NCBI RefSeq assembly: GCF_002356335.1
Contig: NZ_AP018165.1
Span: 1,798,001-1,862,000 of the forward strand
DNA length: 64,000 nt
Source: [Mycobacterium] stephanolepidis
GTDB taxonomy: Bacteria; Actinomycetota; Actinomycetes; Mycobacteriales; Mycobacteriaceae
Reading direction: 5' to 3'
The translations under genes were made by a program, and so were the position numbers. The notes beneath the pieces are model-generated. The model was not told where the DNA came from. It was given only the letters and a program-made list of their open reading frames with translations, and did no database searches. Below are positions 63,000-64,000 of this stretch, piece by piece. Within the stretch, counting starts at the first letter, position 1. Each line of letters opens with the position of its first letter.

Positions 63000-64000
63000 G
63001 ACGCCCGTGTGCGTACGGGGCGGCGATAGGTCACCGTGTCGAATTCGCGTCCATATTCGTCGACGGCCGTGACGTCCATCTCGCTGACGAATGTCCCGGG
63101 CCGCACGTCGACGCGAATGAATGCGTAGTTGCGATACCGTACGCGCGACCAGGTGACCGCCTCGGCGTGCTTACTGCCGTCCGGCGCCCAGACATAGCTG
63201 TTGGGAACCAACGTATCGGTGAGCTCGCGGCCCCGGTATCCCTCCGGTTCGCCCGGCTGAAAGTCATAGCGGGGTCGGCCCGCAGAACCCACGGTGTAGT
63301 ACACGGTGCCATCCGATTCGGGGTCGACGGTGGACCGATCGCCGGCCTCCCGGGTCGAACGACCCGCGCGAATCGGATCCGTGCGCTCGAAGACGTGGTT
63401 GTGTCCCTGCAGCACCAGATCCACCTGATAACGGTCGAACAGCGCACACCAGGCGTCGCGGACGCCACCGTCGCTGGCATGGGACAGTGTTGTCGAGTAT
63501 GCGCAGTGGTGAAAGAAGCACACGATGAAGTCGATATTCGGGTTCGCCCGATATGCCGCTAAAGTTCTTCCCACCCAACCGGTTTGGGCACCACCGGAGT
63601 AGCCGGTATTCGCCTTGATCTCGTAGGACACGTCATTGGCGTCCAGGGACAGGACGGCGACGTTGCCATAGGTGAACGAGTACGCGGACGGGCACCCCGC
63701 GGGGCCGTTGCCGGGGAAACCAAGACGGGCCAGATGGCCGCCATAGCCGTGGTTTCCGTACGCGGCTTCCATGTCGTGATTGCCGGTGGCGAACATCCAC
63801 GGTGTCGTCGAGGCACTGGGCTCGATGGAGGTCAGGTAGACGTCCCAGACGAACGGATTGTATTTGTCGAACCCGGCTGCGGCCTTGCCGCCGGAAGACA
63901 CGAACTCGGGCTTCTTTCCCATTCCGGATGGGTCCGCATAGGCGATGTCTCCGGCCAGGATATGGAAATCGGGTCGGCACGCCACAATCTGGTTCATGAC
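62996..64000 (-). CDS. Metallophosphoesterase, purple acid phosphatase-like, 5' partial
   Basis: The C-terminal 334 residues of a calcineurin-type phosphoesterase; the frame runs off the right edge, so the start and signal peptide are outside. Visible metal motifs: GDIAYAD, GNHDME and GHNHVFERT; the first DxG motif must lie beyond the window. GHNHVFER and the YAD wording point to the purple acid phosphatase branch. Probably exported and active on phosphomonoesters. An internal ATG at 63997 is not the true start. Confidence 0.85.
   Translation of the reverse strand, partial: VMNQIVACRPDFHILAGDIAYADPSGMGKKPEFVSSGGKAAAGFDKYNPFVWDVYLTSIEPSASTTPWMFATGNHDMEAAYGNHGYGGHLARLGFPGNGPAGCPSAYSFTYGNVAVLSLDANDVSYEIKANTGYSGGAQTGWVGRTLAAYRANPNIDFIVCFFHHCAYSTTLSHASDGGVRDAWCALFDRYQVDLVLQGHNHVFERTDPIRAGRSTREAGDRSTVDPESDGTVYYTVGSAGRPRYDFQPGEPEGYRGRELTDTLVPNSYVWAPDGSKHAEAVTWSRVRYRNYAFIRVDVRPGTFVSEMDVTAVDEYGREFDTVTYRRPVRTRAS

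Overview
The window is chromosomal DNA from a rapidly growing mycobacterium, most likely Mycobacteroides (M. abscessus-chelonae group). Reasons: high GC, mycobacterial families throughout (LpqN and DUF3558 lipoproteins, 13E12/DUF222 HNH protein, CaeA-type hydrolases, MHB hemophore-like proteins, FAAL, WS/DGAT), and a backbone that follows, in inverted orientation, the M. tuberculosis order Rv2236c (cobD) to Rv2210c (ilvE). The species is inferred from gene content, not from a search.

Region 1 (1-8.6 kb) is accessory. A 5'-cut IS3-family element lies against the headless 3' part of a large Gln-rich secreted protein whose C-terminus looks like a polymorphic-toxin nuclease domain. It is followed by a small zinc-ribbon protein (immunity candidate), three lipoproteins, and an opposing operon of a small YxxxE helical protein, a DUF3558 lipoprotein, a WXG/EspB-like protein and a DUF2235 lipase-fold protein. 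I read this as a type VII secretion effector locus.

Region 2 (8.6-17.4 kb) carries a Ni/Co permease and DUF2236 protein divergent from cobD, then SURF1, ptpA and a PtkA-like HAD protein, divergent from the cobC-like aminotransferase, Nif3, zinc-ribbon and RNase H/CobC-phosphatase operon. It ties cobalt uptake to cobalamin synthesis.

Region 3 (17.4-27.2 kb) has a HugZ-like haem protein, a 13E12 HNH protein with a perfect LexA box, a DUF4129/MoxR/DUF58 operon, a VOC protein, the RNase P RNA gene, an RNB ribonuclease and a CYTH-CHAD protein.

Region 4 (27.4-47.2 kb) contains an orphan fatty-acyl-AMP ligase, panB, a WS/DGAT, two CaeA-like hydrolases, glnA2 and glnE. A 6.5 kb insertion follows (two hemophore-like proteins, PrrAB-like two-component pair, NTF2, EEP hydrolase, two DoxX, HchA), then glnA1 with a GlnR-type box and a strong terminator.

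Region 5 (47.3-53.3 kb) has an RDD protein and an accessory set: MFS exporter, OlsB-like acyltransferase, lysine/ornithine N-hydroxylase, TetR regulator and cytochrome P450.

Region 6 (53.3-64 kb) is lipoate, 2-oxoacid dehydrogenase and one-carbon metabolism: DUF4191, lipA, lipB, a TIGR01777 epimerase, dlaT/sucB, DUF167, a small conserved protein, pepB, gcvT, ilvE, and a metallophosphoesterase cut by the window end. No gene-free stretch exceeds about 300 bases. A notable number of genes have a TANNNT box 6-7 bases before the start codon, the mark of leaderless mycobacterial transcripts.
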